The position numbers were made by a program, and so were the translations under genes. From an uncultured Bacilli bacterium (GTDB lineage: Bacteria > Bacillota_I > Bacilli_A > RF39 > UBA660): 20,654 nucleotides of DNA. Positions 1 to 8,443 of the stretch are shown here, one piece after another. The stretch is taken from the NCBI GenBank assembly GCA_934149245.1, contig CAKPER010000021.1:1-20654 (forward strand), in the 5' to 3' direction. Position 1 is the stretch's first letter; every line of letters begins with the position of its first letter. The notes beneath the pieces are model-generated. The model was not told the origin of the DNA and ran no database searches. It saw only the letters and a list, made by a program, of their open reading frames with translations.

Positions 1-1145
1 AATCTATCGTATAGCTCTTTTCTATTATTGATATCCTGTGTAAGACTCCTAAATATTGCTTCAGCCATGTATTGTAATTTCCATTCTTGAACTTCTTTAA
101 CTTCACAACTTTCTTTAAATCTATTTTTCGGATGCATTTTCTTGTTATAGCAAACATAACAATATGTTGTATTATTTTTATTCTTATGATATATCTTTCT
201 ATTAAAGTTAGAACTACATTCACATACTAATTTCTTACTCCATATATTTTTAGCAACTCCATTTGCTTGTTTTCTCCCTACTTTTATTGGCTTAGAATGG
301 CTATCCATTATTTGCTGAACCTTTTTAAAATCTTCTTTTGATACTAGAGGTTCATGTTTACCTTCCACTATTACTTGTTCTACTTCACCGTAGTTCATTT
401 TTGGTTTTTGTTCTAAATAATCTGGTATATATGATTTTCTATAAACTACAGTACCTGAATAAAAAGGATTTCTTAATACTCTTGATATATAAGCTGCACT
501 CCACGTAGTTAACCCAGTGAATGTTTTTGCTTCTCTTCTTATTAATTCATCTGCAATAGAAACAGTACCTTTACCATTTAAATACTCTGAATAGATAAAT
601 CTTACTATTTCTGCTTGTTCTTCATTAACAATTAAATCTTTACCAACTTTATCATATCCCAGTATTTTACCTGTTCCATAAAATACTCCATTTTGAAATG
701 ATATCATTTGACCAGCTTTAACTCTTTGAGAAGTTTTCTTACTTTCATTTTGTGCTAGTGTTGCCATAATAGTAAGTTTTAGTTCTCCATCTTCATCATT
801 AAATGTCCAAATGTTATCTTCAGTAAAGTAAACTTCTACTCCAATCTTTTTTAACCTTCTAGTTTCTTGAAGAGCATCAACTGTATTTCTTGCAAATCTT
901 GATACTTCACGAGTAACTATTAAATCAAATCTTCCCTCTCTAGCATCTTCTATCATCCTCATAAAATTCTTTCTATTTTTAGTAGAAGTTCCAGATATTC
1001 CTTCATCAATATATCTATCATAAAGAATCCAATCATGATGTTGTTTTAGAATGCCATCATAATACTGAACTTGATTTTCTAATGCTGACAATTGAGCTTC
1101 ATGTTCTGTTGAAACTCCAGCATATATTGCTACCTTTCTTTTCAT
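1..1145 (-). CDS. Large serine recombinase, C-terminal part off the window
   Basis: Site-specific recombinase of the serine (resolvase/invertase) superfamily, the type that integrates and excises conjugative or mobilizable elements and some phages. My translation starts MKRKVAIYAGVSTEHEAQ. Ser12 in the YAGVS motif is the expected nucleophile. DEGISGTSTKNR and the VTREVSRFARN segment match the catalytic domain. A recombinase domain follows (VNEEQAEIVRFIYSEYLNGKG, then WSAAYISRVLRNPFYSG), then a zinc ribbon with a CxC pair and a later CxxC. The ATG at 1145 is chosen because GAGGTGAT lies five bases upstream and an in-frame TAA precedes it. The reading frame is open to base 1, so about 380 residues are visible and the coiled-coil/C-terminal part is missing. 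Together with the ATPase and Cys-rich gene upstream it suggests an integrated mobile element whose end lies left of the window. Confidence 0.95.
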   Translation of the reverse strand, partial: MKRKVAIYAGVSTEHEAQLSALENQVQYYDGILKQHHDWILYDRYIDEGISGTSTKNRKNFMRMIEDAREGRFDLIVTREVSRFARNTVDALQETRRLKKIGVEVYFTEDNIWTFNDEDGELKLTIMATLAQNESKKTSQRVKAGQMISFQNGVFYGTGKILGYDKVGKDLIVNEEQAEIVRFIYSEYLNGKGTVSIADELIRREAKTFTGLTTWSAAYISRVLRNPFYSGTVVYRKSYIPDYLEQKPKMNYGEVEQVIVEGKHEPLVSKEDFKKVQQIMDSHSKPIKVGRKQANGVAKNIWSKKLVCECSSNFNRKIYHKNKNNTTYCYVCYNKKMHPKNRFKESCEVKEVQEWKLQYMAEAIFRSLTQDINNRKELYDR

Positions 1146-1211
1146 TCTATCACCTCGACATTAAATTATCATATTTATAAAAAATAGTTTATGATGCGAT
1201 TAGAGCACAAT

Positions 1212-1232
1212 AAAAAAAAGTATTTCTACTTC
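1212..1232 (-). terminator. Weak intrinsic terminator after the Cys-rich gene
   Basis: Read on the minus strand, a 5-bp stem AAGTA/TACTT with a GAAA loop runs straight into eight T residues. It lies about 70 bases after the stop of the Cys-rich gene and before the recombinase. The stem is short and AT-rich, so termination would be partial and the recombinase may receive read-through. Confidence 0.45.
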
Positions 1233-1302
1233 TTAACAATTTGAAATACATAATTAATAATACTTCATTTAAGTCTAAAATAGAAATATAAACTATTAGA
1301 TT

Positions 1303-2001
1303 TCAAGAATTTAAAATCCATTCAATAATCAATTTTTTAATTTCATAATATTCTTTCTCTTCAAATTGCATGTTTGCTATACAAAATCTTTTTGATGCTA
1401 TATGTGAACAAAACATACACTCATACAAATCGAAACAATCCTGAATAAATAATGAATTGCTTACTTTATTAGAACAAATGATATTATAACTATTACTACA
1501 ATCTTTAGAGTCATCACATCTTATACAAAAATTGCATGTACCAGATCTTTGAGATGCTAGTAAGAATTCACTATTACCACAAGAGTCACAATAAATTATA
1601 TTTTTTGAATCGCTACAATCGGTACTTCTATAAACATTTTCACATCTATAAATAGTATCACTTTTTGCTACGTTAATAGAGTCATAAACTCTTTCTGTTG
1701 TAGTTAAATTAATGGTATTCCATATATCAATTAATTCTTGAAGATTATTTATTTCTTTTTTAGAAAGCATCCAACCAGTTTCTTCATCCCTTTTCTCCAT
1801 ATTTCTATTTGTTATAAATCTACCACTATTGATAGAATCTGCCCAAGTTATTTCATTTGTAATTGAATCATTTACTTGTTTTGGCAATTTAACATCAAAT
1901 GCAAACTTTTCTAATAATGTATCTAAAGAATAATTGTTTTCCTTATCAAATACACTTTGAAATATTTTATTAATGATTTCTAATGCTTTGTTATCATTCA
2001 T
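1303..2001 (-). CDS. Cysteine-rich repeat protein coupled to HerA/VirB4-like ATPase
   Basis: 232 residues, function unknown. The first ~110 residues are an ordinary charged region with a WMLSKKEINNLQEL segment. Residues ~115-212 hold 13 cysteines in a short irregular repeat of about 6-8 residues, with phrases such as CSDSKNIIYCDSCGNSEF and DDSKDCSNSYNIIC. The spacing suggests stacked short turns, as in a solenoid or beta-helix, possibly with metal sites; that is inference. No signal peptide or membrane segment is seen. Its ATG overlaps the TGA stop of the upstream ATPase (ATGA), so the two proteins are very likely made together and may form a complex. I recall similar Cys-rich proteins of unknown role beside such ATPases in other bacteria, but I cannot check this. 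Confidence 0.85.
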   Translation of the reverse strand: MNDNKALEIINKIFQSVFDKENNYSLDTLLEKFAFDVKLPKQVNDSITNEITWADSINSGRFITNRNMEKRDEETGWMLSKKEINNLQELIDIWNTINLTTTERVYDSINVAKSDTIYRCENVYRSTDCSDSKNIIYCDSCGNSEFLLASQRSGTCNFCIRCDDSKDCSNSYNIICSNKVSNSLFIQDCFDLYECMFCSHIASKRFCIANMQFEEKEYYEIKKLIIEWILNS

Positions 2002-3860
2002 TCTTTCACAACCTTTCTACTTGAAGAATTAGATATTAAAATATCTTTTAAACTAACATTACTATTTAAACTAAAATTAGTTTTAGATTTATTTAAGTTA
2101 TCTTTGTTGTTCATATTATTGTTACTATTTATAATTGTTCTTTTAATTCTAGGAATGCTTGTATAATCTAATGTAATGCCTTTAAACGCTGGTAATAATA
2201 CACCATTTGACTCTATTCTAACAATACATTCCCTATTATTAAGTTCAGTTAATAATTTAATTTTTCTATCTCTAGAATCATCTAAAGGTATTTTCATATC
2301 GAAATTATCAACTAATACATTAGCATCTAATTTTGATACTCTAAATATAAAGTAATTAATAACATTAGCAAATATTGAGTTTTTTAATTTATCTGATATT
2401 TGATTAAAATATTGTCCAGCCAATATTAAAGATAAATTATATTTTCTTGCTTCTGATAAGTATCTAGATAAAATAGGATTTTCAACAACAGCAACTTCAT
2501 CAATAATAAATATTATATGTTCAGCTATTTCTTGTTTTTGAATTATAGTTAATAATTGTTGCATTATTAATCCAGATATTGTCTTAGTTACTTTGTCGCC
2601 AAGTTTTGTTCTATCTAATGAGAATAATGTTAAAAAATTATCATGTATAGTATTCTTTAAATTATCACTGTTTTGTTCCATATTAAATACAGGTATCATT
2701 TCCATTTCATCTATAAAACCTATAATTGGAGATATAGCTTCACCGTAAGATTTAGTTTTTAAATCATTAAAATCTGATAAAAAGAAATCAATTACGCTAA
2801 CGGGCAATTTATATTTTAATTTTTTAATTAGGTCATTTCTATATTCTAAATCTAAAATAATTCTTCTTAAATTTCTAAAATTAAATGATTCATCAGTTAA
2901 TAATAAATGAATAGAATGTCTTAATACTCTTTCTAGCTTTGAATTATATTGATCAGCAATTAATGATTTTAATAAATCTAATAAAAGTTCTGTTGATGCA
3001 ACAATATCATCATTATTGTTAATAAATAAATCTATACTATCTAAACTATTTTTAAAATCAATTACTTTTCCTATACCACCAATATCTTGTTCAAGTGCAG
3101 CATGTGGATCAATTACCACAACTTTATATTTTCTTTTAAGACTTTCATTTTTATTAATATTATTAATTAATAAACTTATAAATTTAGATTTACCACATCC
3201 AGATGATCCTAATATGATGGAGTGTTTATCAAAACTAAAGTTATTTTGATTTAGATAAAAGTTTCCTTGTAAATAAGGAAATGTATCAACTGATAGTAAT
3301 GCATTATTAGAATCAGTATTTAATAAATGTAATATTTTATTTATCTCTAAATATTTAGGAGAGCTTTTATAAAAATATCTTTTATTCCCTTCAAAATCTA
3401 TTGATAATATACTTGTTGGAATAGCAAAAATAACATTATATTTTTTTATTATCCCTTTTTTATTAATATAAAATTTAATTTTTGATTTAATCTTATCCTC
3501 ATATAATTTTAGAAAACTAATTTCAAGATATTCAAGAGTACCTTTATTCTTAATTTCACTGTAATTTATTAAGTCGATAATACTACTACCAACTTTAGGT
3601 AAAGCCAATAATGTATAACTAGGTTTAGGTTCTTTTATTTCTTTTACAGGTTTTAATAGAAATGAATTTAAATTATTTATAGTAGTAGGTAAACTACATC
3701 TAGTTTTAACAAAGTATCTTATTTGATTTCTATCATTAGCAATAATTATCTGCCATCTTCTAAAAATACCATTATAATTTGATATAGTTTTGATTAATTC
3801 TAACCATTCTTCTTTAGATACAAACTTTTTAGTTAAGTAAATTTCTGACGTTAACCCCAT
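1998..3860 (-). CDS. HerA/VirB4-like (DUF87-type) ATPase
   Basis: 620-residue P-loop ATPase of the HerA-FtsK/VirB4-VirD4 type, a family that pumps DNA or protein. Walker A is GSSGCGKS at ~218-225. The strand with the typical VVVIDPHA motif is at ~247-253. Walker B is FIIDE at ~451-455, followed by YLSEARKYNLSLILAGQYF, the segment that in this family carries the sensor Gln. The first ~200 residues are a divergent alpha/beta domain with no Walker motifs, as in VirB4/TraC-type proteins. The last ~45 residues are Asn/Ser/Lys-rich and probably disordered. No transmembrane helix is obvious. The ATG is preceded by AGAGGTGAC, which supports this start. The gene is translationally coupled to the Cys-rich protein and lies near a serine recombinase, so a role in transfer of a mobile element is likely; a HerA-type defence role is possible. 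No other secretion genes are visible. Confidence 0.85.
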   Translation of the reverse strand: MGLTSEIYLTKKFVSKEEWLELIKTISNYNGIFRRWQIIIANDRNQIRYFVKTRCSLPTTINNLNSFLLKPVKEIKEPKPSYTLLALPKVGSSIIDLINYSEIKNKGTLEYLEISFLKLYEDKIKSKIKFYINKKGIIKKYNVIFAIPTSILSIDFEGNKRYFYKSSPKYLEINKILHLLNTDSNNALLSVDTFPYLQGNFYLNQNNFSFDKHSIILGSSGCGKSKFISLLINNINKNESLKRKYKVVVIDPHAALEQDIGGIGKVIDFKNSLDSIDLFINNNDDIVASTELLLDLLKSLIADQYNSKLERVLRHSIHLLLTDESFNFRNLRRIILDLEYRNDLIKKLKYKLPVSVIDFFLSDFNDLKTKSYGEAISPIIGFIDEMEMIPVFNMEQNSDNLKNTIHDNFLTLFSLDRTKLGDKVTKTISGLIMQQLLTIIQKQEIAEHIIFIIDEVAVVENPILSRYLSEARKYNLSLILAGQYFNQISDKLKNSIFANVINYFIFRVSKLDANVLVDNFDMKIPLDDSRDRKIKLLTELNNRECIVRIESNGVLLPAFKGITLDYTSIPRIKRTIINSNNNMNNKDNLNKSKTNFSLNSNVSLKDILISNSSSRKVVKE

Positions 3861-3880
3861 AATCCGTCACCTCTGATAAA

Positions 3881-3886
3881 AGTATA
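3881..3886 (-). promoter_or_regulatory. Putative -10 element for the ATPase/Cys-rich operon
   Basis: TATACT on the minus strand, 20 bases before the ATPase ATG. No good -35 is seen at 17 bases; that position falls in the T-run of the preceding gene's terminator. The implied leader is very short, but other likely promoters in this window also lie close to their start codons. Confidence 0.35.
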
Positions 3887-3901
3887 GCAAAAAACAATAA
3901 T

Positions 3902-3938
3902 AAAAAACTGACTTTTAGATTACCAATTTTGTCAGTTT
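3902..3938 (-). terminator. Intrinsic terminator of the AraC-type gene
   Basis: Inverted repeat AAACTGAC / GTCAGTTT (arms 3905-3912 and 3931-3938) with an 18-base loop containing a further small ATT/AAT pairing. On the minus strand it is followed by a T-run. The first arm includes the TAA stop of the AraC-type gene, so gene end and terminator overlap. Confidence 0.75.
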
Positions 3939-4734
3939 AATATATTGGTACTAAAAAGTCAGTTACATCATCATGATAATATTCTAATTCAGGAATTTCT
4001 TTTAAATTATACTTACAAGAAGGTAAAAATTCTAAATAAAACTTATGCGACATTTCTTGAATATCTTTAGCATTTTGAGAATTAATTCTAAATACAAGCC
4101 ATTTGCTTTCTGGTATTATTATTTTTTCAAATTCTCCAATTTCTTTATCATAAAGAACATAATAGCCATTGCAATTTTCTCTTAATTCATCTTCGTAAGT
4201 AACCATACCGAATTTTATTTCTCCATATTTTTCTTTATTATTCAATCCTATTTCTTTAAAGAATTCAGGAGCATCTACACTAATATTTTCATTATTAGTT
4301 TTAATGCCTAATCCATACAAAATTAATTCATCTTTTTCAACTATTTTATATTCTAATTCATTAGTAATTTTTATTTCTTCATTAAATATAATTCTAGGAA
4401 AGTTTTTTAGTTTTGAAAGTTTATTTACTTGGCTAGGTTTAATATCATGAAAACTTTCAAACGCTCTTGAGAAAGATGTAGCATTATCATATTGATATTT
4501 AATTGCAATATCCATAACTTTAGCATTTGTTTCATACAAATCATAACCTGCATTTGATAATCTTCTTTTCCTTATATATTCAGCTAGAGAAATCCCAGAT
4601 ATTAAAGAAAATATTTTTTGCATTGTATACGAATTAACTCCCATTATTTTAGCTAAAACATCATAATCTATTTCATTTTCTAAATTATCATCTATATATT
4701 TTGTTATTTGATTTAAACATTTATAAATATTCAA
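3937..4734 (-). CDS. AraC-family regulator with GyrI-like effector-binding domain
   Basis: Cytoplasmic transcription regulator. The N-terminal ~100 residues are an AraC/XylS double helix-turn-helix: YIDDNLENEIDYDVLAKIMGVNSYTMQKIF, then EYIRKRRLSNAGYDL, then a second helix-turn-helix around YQYDNATSFSRAF and the typical KPSQ. The rest (~residues 125-265) resembles the small-molecule effector domain of the GyrI/Rob type. The domain order (HTH first) and length (~266) fit that class; the ligand is unknown. The longest frame starts with GTG at 4743, but I prefer the TTG at 4734: AGGTGAT sits five bases before it, and a perfect TATAAT ends at 4752, which would place the transcript start about at the GTG. 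Its own terminator follows. It has no obvious functional tie to its neighbours. Confidence 0.88.
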   Translation of the reverse strand: MNIYKCLNQITKYIDDNLENEIDYDVLAKIMGVNSYTMQKIFSLISGISLAEYIRKRRLSNAGYDLYETNAKVMDIAIKYQYDNATSFSRAFESFHDIKPSQVNKLSKLKNFPRIIFNEEIKITNELEYKIVEKDELILYGLGIKTNNENISVDAPEFFKEIGLNNKEKYGEIKFGMVTYEDELRENCNGYYVLYDKEIGEFEKIIIPESKWLVFRINSQNAKDIQEMSHKFYLEFLPSCKYNLKEIPELEYYHDDVTDFLVPIY

Positions 4735-4751
4735 ATTAATCACCTAATACC

Positions 4752-4757
4752 ATTATA
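4752..4757 (-). promoter_or_regulatory. Perfect -10 box for the AraC-type gene
   Basis: TATAAT on the minus strand, 17 bases before the preferred TTG start. No convincing -35 is visible at 16-18 bases, so the promoter may be activator-dependent or autoregulated. Its position argues against the more upstream GTG start. Confidence 0.45.
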
Positions 4758-4766
4758 TCATAAAAT

Positions 4767-5249
4767 TTAGGTTTTAAATAAATTTTCCATTTCTAAATTT
4801 AATTTCCATTCAAGATACTCTTCATCTGATATTTCTAGGTTTTGTCTTTTTTCTCGCATTTGATGCCATTCATTAATTGCATTTAAAACAACCTAATTAT
4901 ATTCAGTATCTTCGTGACTGTTATAATCAAATTTTATCTCATAATATGGGAATTCTTCTTCTAACCACATATGAAAATAAATAACATCTATCGGATTATT
5001 AAAGTCATATTTTTTTATAGCATTAACACTTACTTCATATAACTCTGCTATTTCTTTTAACCTATCTTTACTTGGTTCTCTATAGTTATTTTCATAACTT
5101 TTAAAAGTTTTATGCGGATCTTTACCACCGAAGCCAAAATATTCTGCCACATCATCTTCATCCATGTATCTAAGTCTCCTAATGTACTCAAGTCTAGCTC
5201 CTTGAGATAGATTTTTTAAAGTGGGTTTAATATAATATATTTTTATCAT
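4767..5249 (-). pseudogene. XRE-like HTH regulator interrupted by an in-frame TAG
   Basis: The first 118 residues (5249-4896) contain a helix-turn-helix of XRE type: LEYIRRLRYMDEDDVAEYFG, then KTFKSYENNYREPSKDRLKEIAELYEVSVNAIKKYDF, followed by NPIDVIYFHMWLEEEFPYYE. An amber stop lies at 4893-4895. The same frame then stays open for 41 more codons to TAA at 4767, encoding VVLNAINEWHQMREKRQN and ISDEEYLEWKLNL. That ending looks like the natural C-terminus of this regulator type, and the full length of ~160 fits what I know of it. The simplest reading is a nonsense mutation that removes the C-terminal tail but leaves the DNA-binding part. The start has only a weak purine-rich site (AAGAAAGAA). 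Read-through of TAG cannot be excluded. Confidence 0.75.
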
Positions 5250-5277
5250 TTCTTTCTTATTTATACTTTTTCCAACA

Positions 5278-5313
5278 AAAAATAGTCGTCCATACTATAT
5301 TGCAACTATTTTT
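5278..5313. promoter_or_regulatory. 9-bp inverted repeat upstream of the HTH gene
   Basis: Arms AAAAATAGT (5278-5286) and ACTATTTTT (5305-5313) with an 18-base spacer, 29 bases before the HTH start codon. It may be the operator of the HTH protein. On the minus strand it also resembles a stem followed by a T-run, so it could be a second terminator behind ppdK. Confidence 0.4.
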
Positions 5314-5385
5314 ATCAAAAATTAAAATTTAAACTAACTAAATTTTGTTACCATTTTTTTACTGACACATCCTTTTAATTACAAC

Positions 5386-5416
5386 AAAAAAAGAGTCTTT
5401 CAACTCTTTTTAGTTT
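5386..5416 (-). terminator. Intrinsic terminator of ppdK
   Basis: Stem AAAAGAGT / ACTCTTTT (5389-5396 and 5403-5410) with a 6-base loop, flanked by an A-run on the left and T-rich sequence on the right. It lies about 30 bases after the ppdK stop and could act in both directions. Confidence 0.8.
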
Positions 5417-5441
5417 TTTATTATTTCCACGCTTTTGCGTT

Positions 5442-8069
5442 CTATTTTTCACTCGCTTTAATAGCAGCTTGCGCTGCAGCCACCCTAGCAATAGGAACTC
5501 GGTAAGGGCTACAAGATACATAGTCTAGACCAATATGATTAAAAAATTCTATAGATTTAACATCCCCACCATGCTCACCACATATTCCTAAACTAATATT
5601 ATCATTAACAGCACGAGCTTTCTTTATAGCAAGATTAACCATCTTACCAACTCCTTCTCTATCAATACTAGCAAAAGGATCTGTTTCTATAATTCTCTTC
5701 TTTTTATAATCATTTATATATTTATTAGCATCATCTCTAGAAAATCCATAAGTAAGTTGAGTTAAATCATTTGTACCAAAGCTAAAGAAATCAGCATCAC
5801 GAGCCAAAGTATCAGCAACCAAACAAGCTCTAGGTATTTCAATCATAGTTCCAACTTGATACTCTATATCTATACCATTTTCTGAAATTATTTTATCTGC
5901 AACCTTACAAACAATATCCTTAACATACTTAAGTTCTTTAATATCTCCAACTAAAGGAATCATAATCTCAGGAGTAACCTTAATTCCTTTTCTCATAACA
6001 TTAATAGCAGCCTCTATTACAGCTTGTGTTTGCATAACAGCAATCTCCGGATAAGTAATAGCAAGCCTGCAACCTCTATGTCCCATCATAGGATTAAATT
6101 CTTTTAAAGAATCTATTCTAAGTTTTAAAGTAGCAAAATCAATTTTCAAACTATTAGCTAGTTTATTTATCTCATCATTAGTTTTTGGTAAAAATTCATG
6201 AAGTGGTGGATCTAGATATCTTATAATAACAGGAAGACCATCCATAGTCTCAAATAACTTTTCAAAATCATCTCTTTGATAAGGTAAAATTTCCTTTAAA
6301 GCTGCTTCTCTATCTTCCCTATTATCAGCAATAATCATCTTTCTAAAATTAAATATTCTCTCTTTATCAAAAAACATATGTTCCGTTCTACAAAGACCAA
6401 TTCCTTCTGCTCCAAACTCTTTAGCTTGCTTTGCATCTTTAGGAGTATCAGCATTAGTACGAACCTTAAGTCTTCTAATATCATCTACCCATTCCATAAA
6501 AGTCTTAAATTCACCACTAATTGTAGGAGACGCTGTCTTAATCTTACCAGCATATACCATACCAGTAGAACCATCAATAGAAATAAAATCTCCCTCTTTC
6601 AAAACTTCACCATCTTTAGTAGTAAGCGTTTTATTAGCAACATCAACCATCATATTACCACAACCACTAACGCAACATCTACCCATACCACGAGCAACAA
6701 CTGCAGCATGAGAAGTCATACCACCTCTAATAGTCAAAACACCTCTAGCATCTCTCATCCCCTCTATATCTTCAGGAGAAGTTTCTAATCTAACTAGCAC
6801 TGCATCTTCACCACGTTCTTTAGCCAAACTTACATCCTTAGCTTCAAAATAAATCTTACCACATCCAGCCCCAGGTGATGCAGCTAAACCATTACCTATC
6901 TTTCTAGCATTTTCTAACTCATCTTTATCAAAAGTTTCATGTAATAATTGATCAATACTATTAGCATCTACTCTAAGAATAGCCTCTTCCTTGCTAATAA
7001 GTCCCTCATAAACCATATCAACACTAACTTTAACAGCAGCCTGCCCTGTCCTTTTCGCATTTCTTGTCTGCAACATAAATAACTTACCATTCTCAATAGT
7101 AAATTCCATATCTTGCATATCCTTATAATGATGCTCTAATATACCACATATTTCCAAAAACTGATTATAAACATCAGGCATAAGTGAACTTAAAGTATCA
7201 ATAGACTTAGGAGTTCTAACTCCAGCAACAACATCCTCACCTTGAGCATTAATTAAATATTCACCAAATAATTCATTAGCCCCCGTCGCAGGATTTCTTG
7301 TAAAAGCAACTCCAGTACCAGAATTTTCCCCCAAATTACCATAAACCATCTCCTGAACATTAACAGCAGTCCCCCAAGATGATGGAATATCATTCATTTG
7401 TCTATAAACAATAGCCCTATCATTATTCCAAGATCTAAATACAGCCTCTACCGCTAAAATAAGTTGCTTCTTAGGATCAATAGGAAACTCTTCATGATTA
7501 AGTTCTAAATACAAATCTTTATACTCTAAAGTAAGCTTATACATATCATCAGCATCCAACGCTGTATCATCTGTAACATTTTTAGCTTTCTTTAACTCAT
7601 CCAGTAATCCTTCAAACTTATCTCTATCATATCCCATAACAACATCTGCAAACATCATTATAAATCTTCTATAAGAATCATAAACAAATCTCTTATCCAT
7701 ACCCAACTTAATCATTCCCTGAGCCACCTCATCATTAAGTCCTAAATTAAGAATAGTATCCATCATCCCTGGCATACTAGCAGGAGCTCCACTTCTAACA
7801 GAAACCAAAAGAGGTTTACTAGGATCTCCTAATCTCTTTTCAGTAGCCTCCTCTAAAAAATCTAAATATTCAAATATCTGAGAAAGTACAGTCTCATCTA
7901 TTTTCTTATCATCAGAATAATATTTATTACAAGCTTCTGTTGTAATTACAAAACCTTTAGGAACAGGAAGACCTATAGCAACCATTTCAGACAAATTAGC
8001 TCCCTTTCCTCCTAATAATTCACGCATATCTTTATTTCCTTCATTAAAAGAATAAACAAATTTATTCAT
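5442..8069 (-). CDS. ppdK: Pyruvate, phosphate dikinase
   Basis: Interconverts phosphoenolpyruvate + AMP + PPi with pyruvate + ATP + Pi, a PPi-linked step at the end of glycolysis in many anaerobes; cytoplasmic. At 875 residues it has the usual length. The N-terminal nucleotide-binding domain is clear (GGKGANLSEMVAIGLPVPKGF, SVRSGAPASMPGMMDTILNLG). The swivelling phospho-His domain has the GGMTSHAAVVARG signature with His454. The PEP/pyruvate TIM-barrel domain has GLCRTEHMFF, MIEIPRACLVAD, SFGTNDLTQLTYGFSRDD and the catalytic Cys830 in GICGEHGG. No key residue appears lost. The ATG is preceded by AAAGGTGG. It has its own promoter (8099-8127) and terminator, so it is monocistronic. The DUF1338-type PPDK regulatory kinase gene is not in the window. 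Confidence 0.99.
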   Translation of the reverse strand: MNKFVYSFNEGNKDMRELLGGKGANLSEMVAIGLPVPKGFVITTEACNKYYSDDKKIDETVLSQIFEYLDFLEEATEKRLGDPSKPLLVSVRSGAPASMPGMMDTILNLGLNDEVAQGMIKLGMDKRFVYDSYRRFIMMFADVVMGYDRDKFEGLLDELKKAKNVTDDTALDADDMYKLTLEYKDLYLELNHEEFPIDPKKQLILAVEAVFRSWNNDRAIVYRQMNDIPSSWGTAVNVQEMVYGNLGENSGTGVAFTRNPATGANELFGEYLINAQGEDVVAGVRTPKSIDTLSSLMPDVYNQFLEICGILEHHYKDMQDMEFTIENGKLFMLQTRNAKRTGQAAVKVSVDMVYEGLISKEEAILRVDANSIDQLLHETFDKDELENARKIGNGLAASPGAGCGKIYFEAKDVSLAKERGEDAVLVRLETSPEDIEGMRDARGVLTIRGGMTSHAAVVARGMGRCCVSGCGNMMVDVANKTLTTKDGEVLKEGDFISIDGSTGMVYAGKIKTASPTISGEFKTFMEWVDDIRRLKVRTNADTPKDAKQAKEFGAEGIGLCRTEHMFFDKERIFNFRKMIIADNREDREAALKEILPYQRDDFEKLFETMDGLPVIIRYLDPPLHEFLPKTNDEINKLANSLKIDFATLKLRIDSLKEFNPMMGHRGCRLAITYPEIAVMQTQAVIEAAINVMRKGIKVTPEIMIPLVGDIKELKYVKDIVCKVADKIISENGIDIEYQVGTMIEIPRACLVADTLARDADFFSFGTNDLTQLTYGFSRDDANKYINDYKKKRIIETDPFASIDREGVGKMVNLAIKKARAVNDNISLGICGEHGGDVKSIEFFNHIGLDYVSCSPYRVPIARVAAAQAAIKASEK

Positions 8070-8098
8070 AAACTATACCACCTTTCTACCTTAAAATA

Positions 8099-8127
8099 AG
8101 TATATCAAAAACAAAAACTTTCTTCAA
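8099..8127 (-). promoter_or_regulatory. Sigma-A-type promoter of ppdK
   Basis: On the minus strand, TTGAAG (8127-8122), exactly 17 bases, then TATACT (8104-8099), followed after about 30 bases by the ppdK start codon. Both boxes match 4 to 5 of 6 consensus positions at optimal spacing. Confidence 0.75.
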
Positions 8128-8334
8128 CTATATTCTTCTTCTATTTACAAAAGTTTACAAACTAATTAGTTAATAAAGCATTAGTTCTTTGTTCTTATAT
8201 GTTAAACTAAAAATAGTTACACCTAATACTTACTTTTATAACAAATAAAAAAATTCAGTTTTATTTTCTAATATTTTCAATAATCAAGCAGCAAATATAA
8301 TACACTTAACGCAAGAAAAAAAGATAATTAATTT

Positions 8335-8354
8335 AAAAACAATTAGTTGTTTTT
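8335..8354. terminator. Possible bidirectional terminator behind the DUF421 gene
   Basis: Perfect 8-bp stem AAAAACAA / TTGTTTTT with a 4-base loop, about 90 bases after the DUF421 stop. It has almost no GC, so its stability is doubtful. Confidence 0.35.
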
Positions 8355-8443
8355 ATAATTATCACTAGACTTTTTTAAGCAATCATTAAATTATATTAAA
8401 ATTTATTTATACTCAACAATCACACATTTTATCTTAAAAATAG

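Larger units (their letters stand above)
8070..8443. other. 374-base intergenic stretch between ppdK and the DUF421 gene
   Basis: Holds the ppdK promoter at its left end and a possible terminator at 8335-8354. The remaining ~200 bases are very AT-rich. I see no credible reading frame, RNA gene or repeat there. Confidence 0.6.

Noticed and set aside
6378..6788. Plus-strand open frame of 136 codons inside ppdK
   Set aside because: It lies entirely opposite the highly conserved ppdK coding frame and has Ser/Thr/Asn-rich nonsense composition, typical of an antisense shadow. Similar shadows at 3016-3249, 10688-10900, 11313-11597, 18467-18688 and 19271-19525 were dropped for the same reason.
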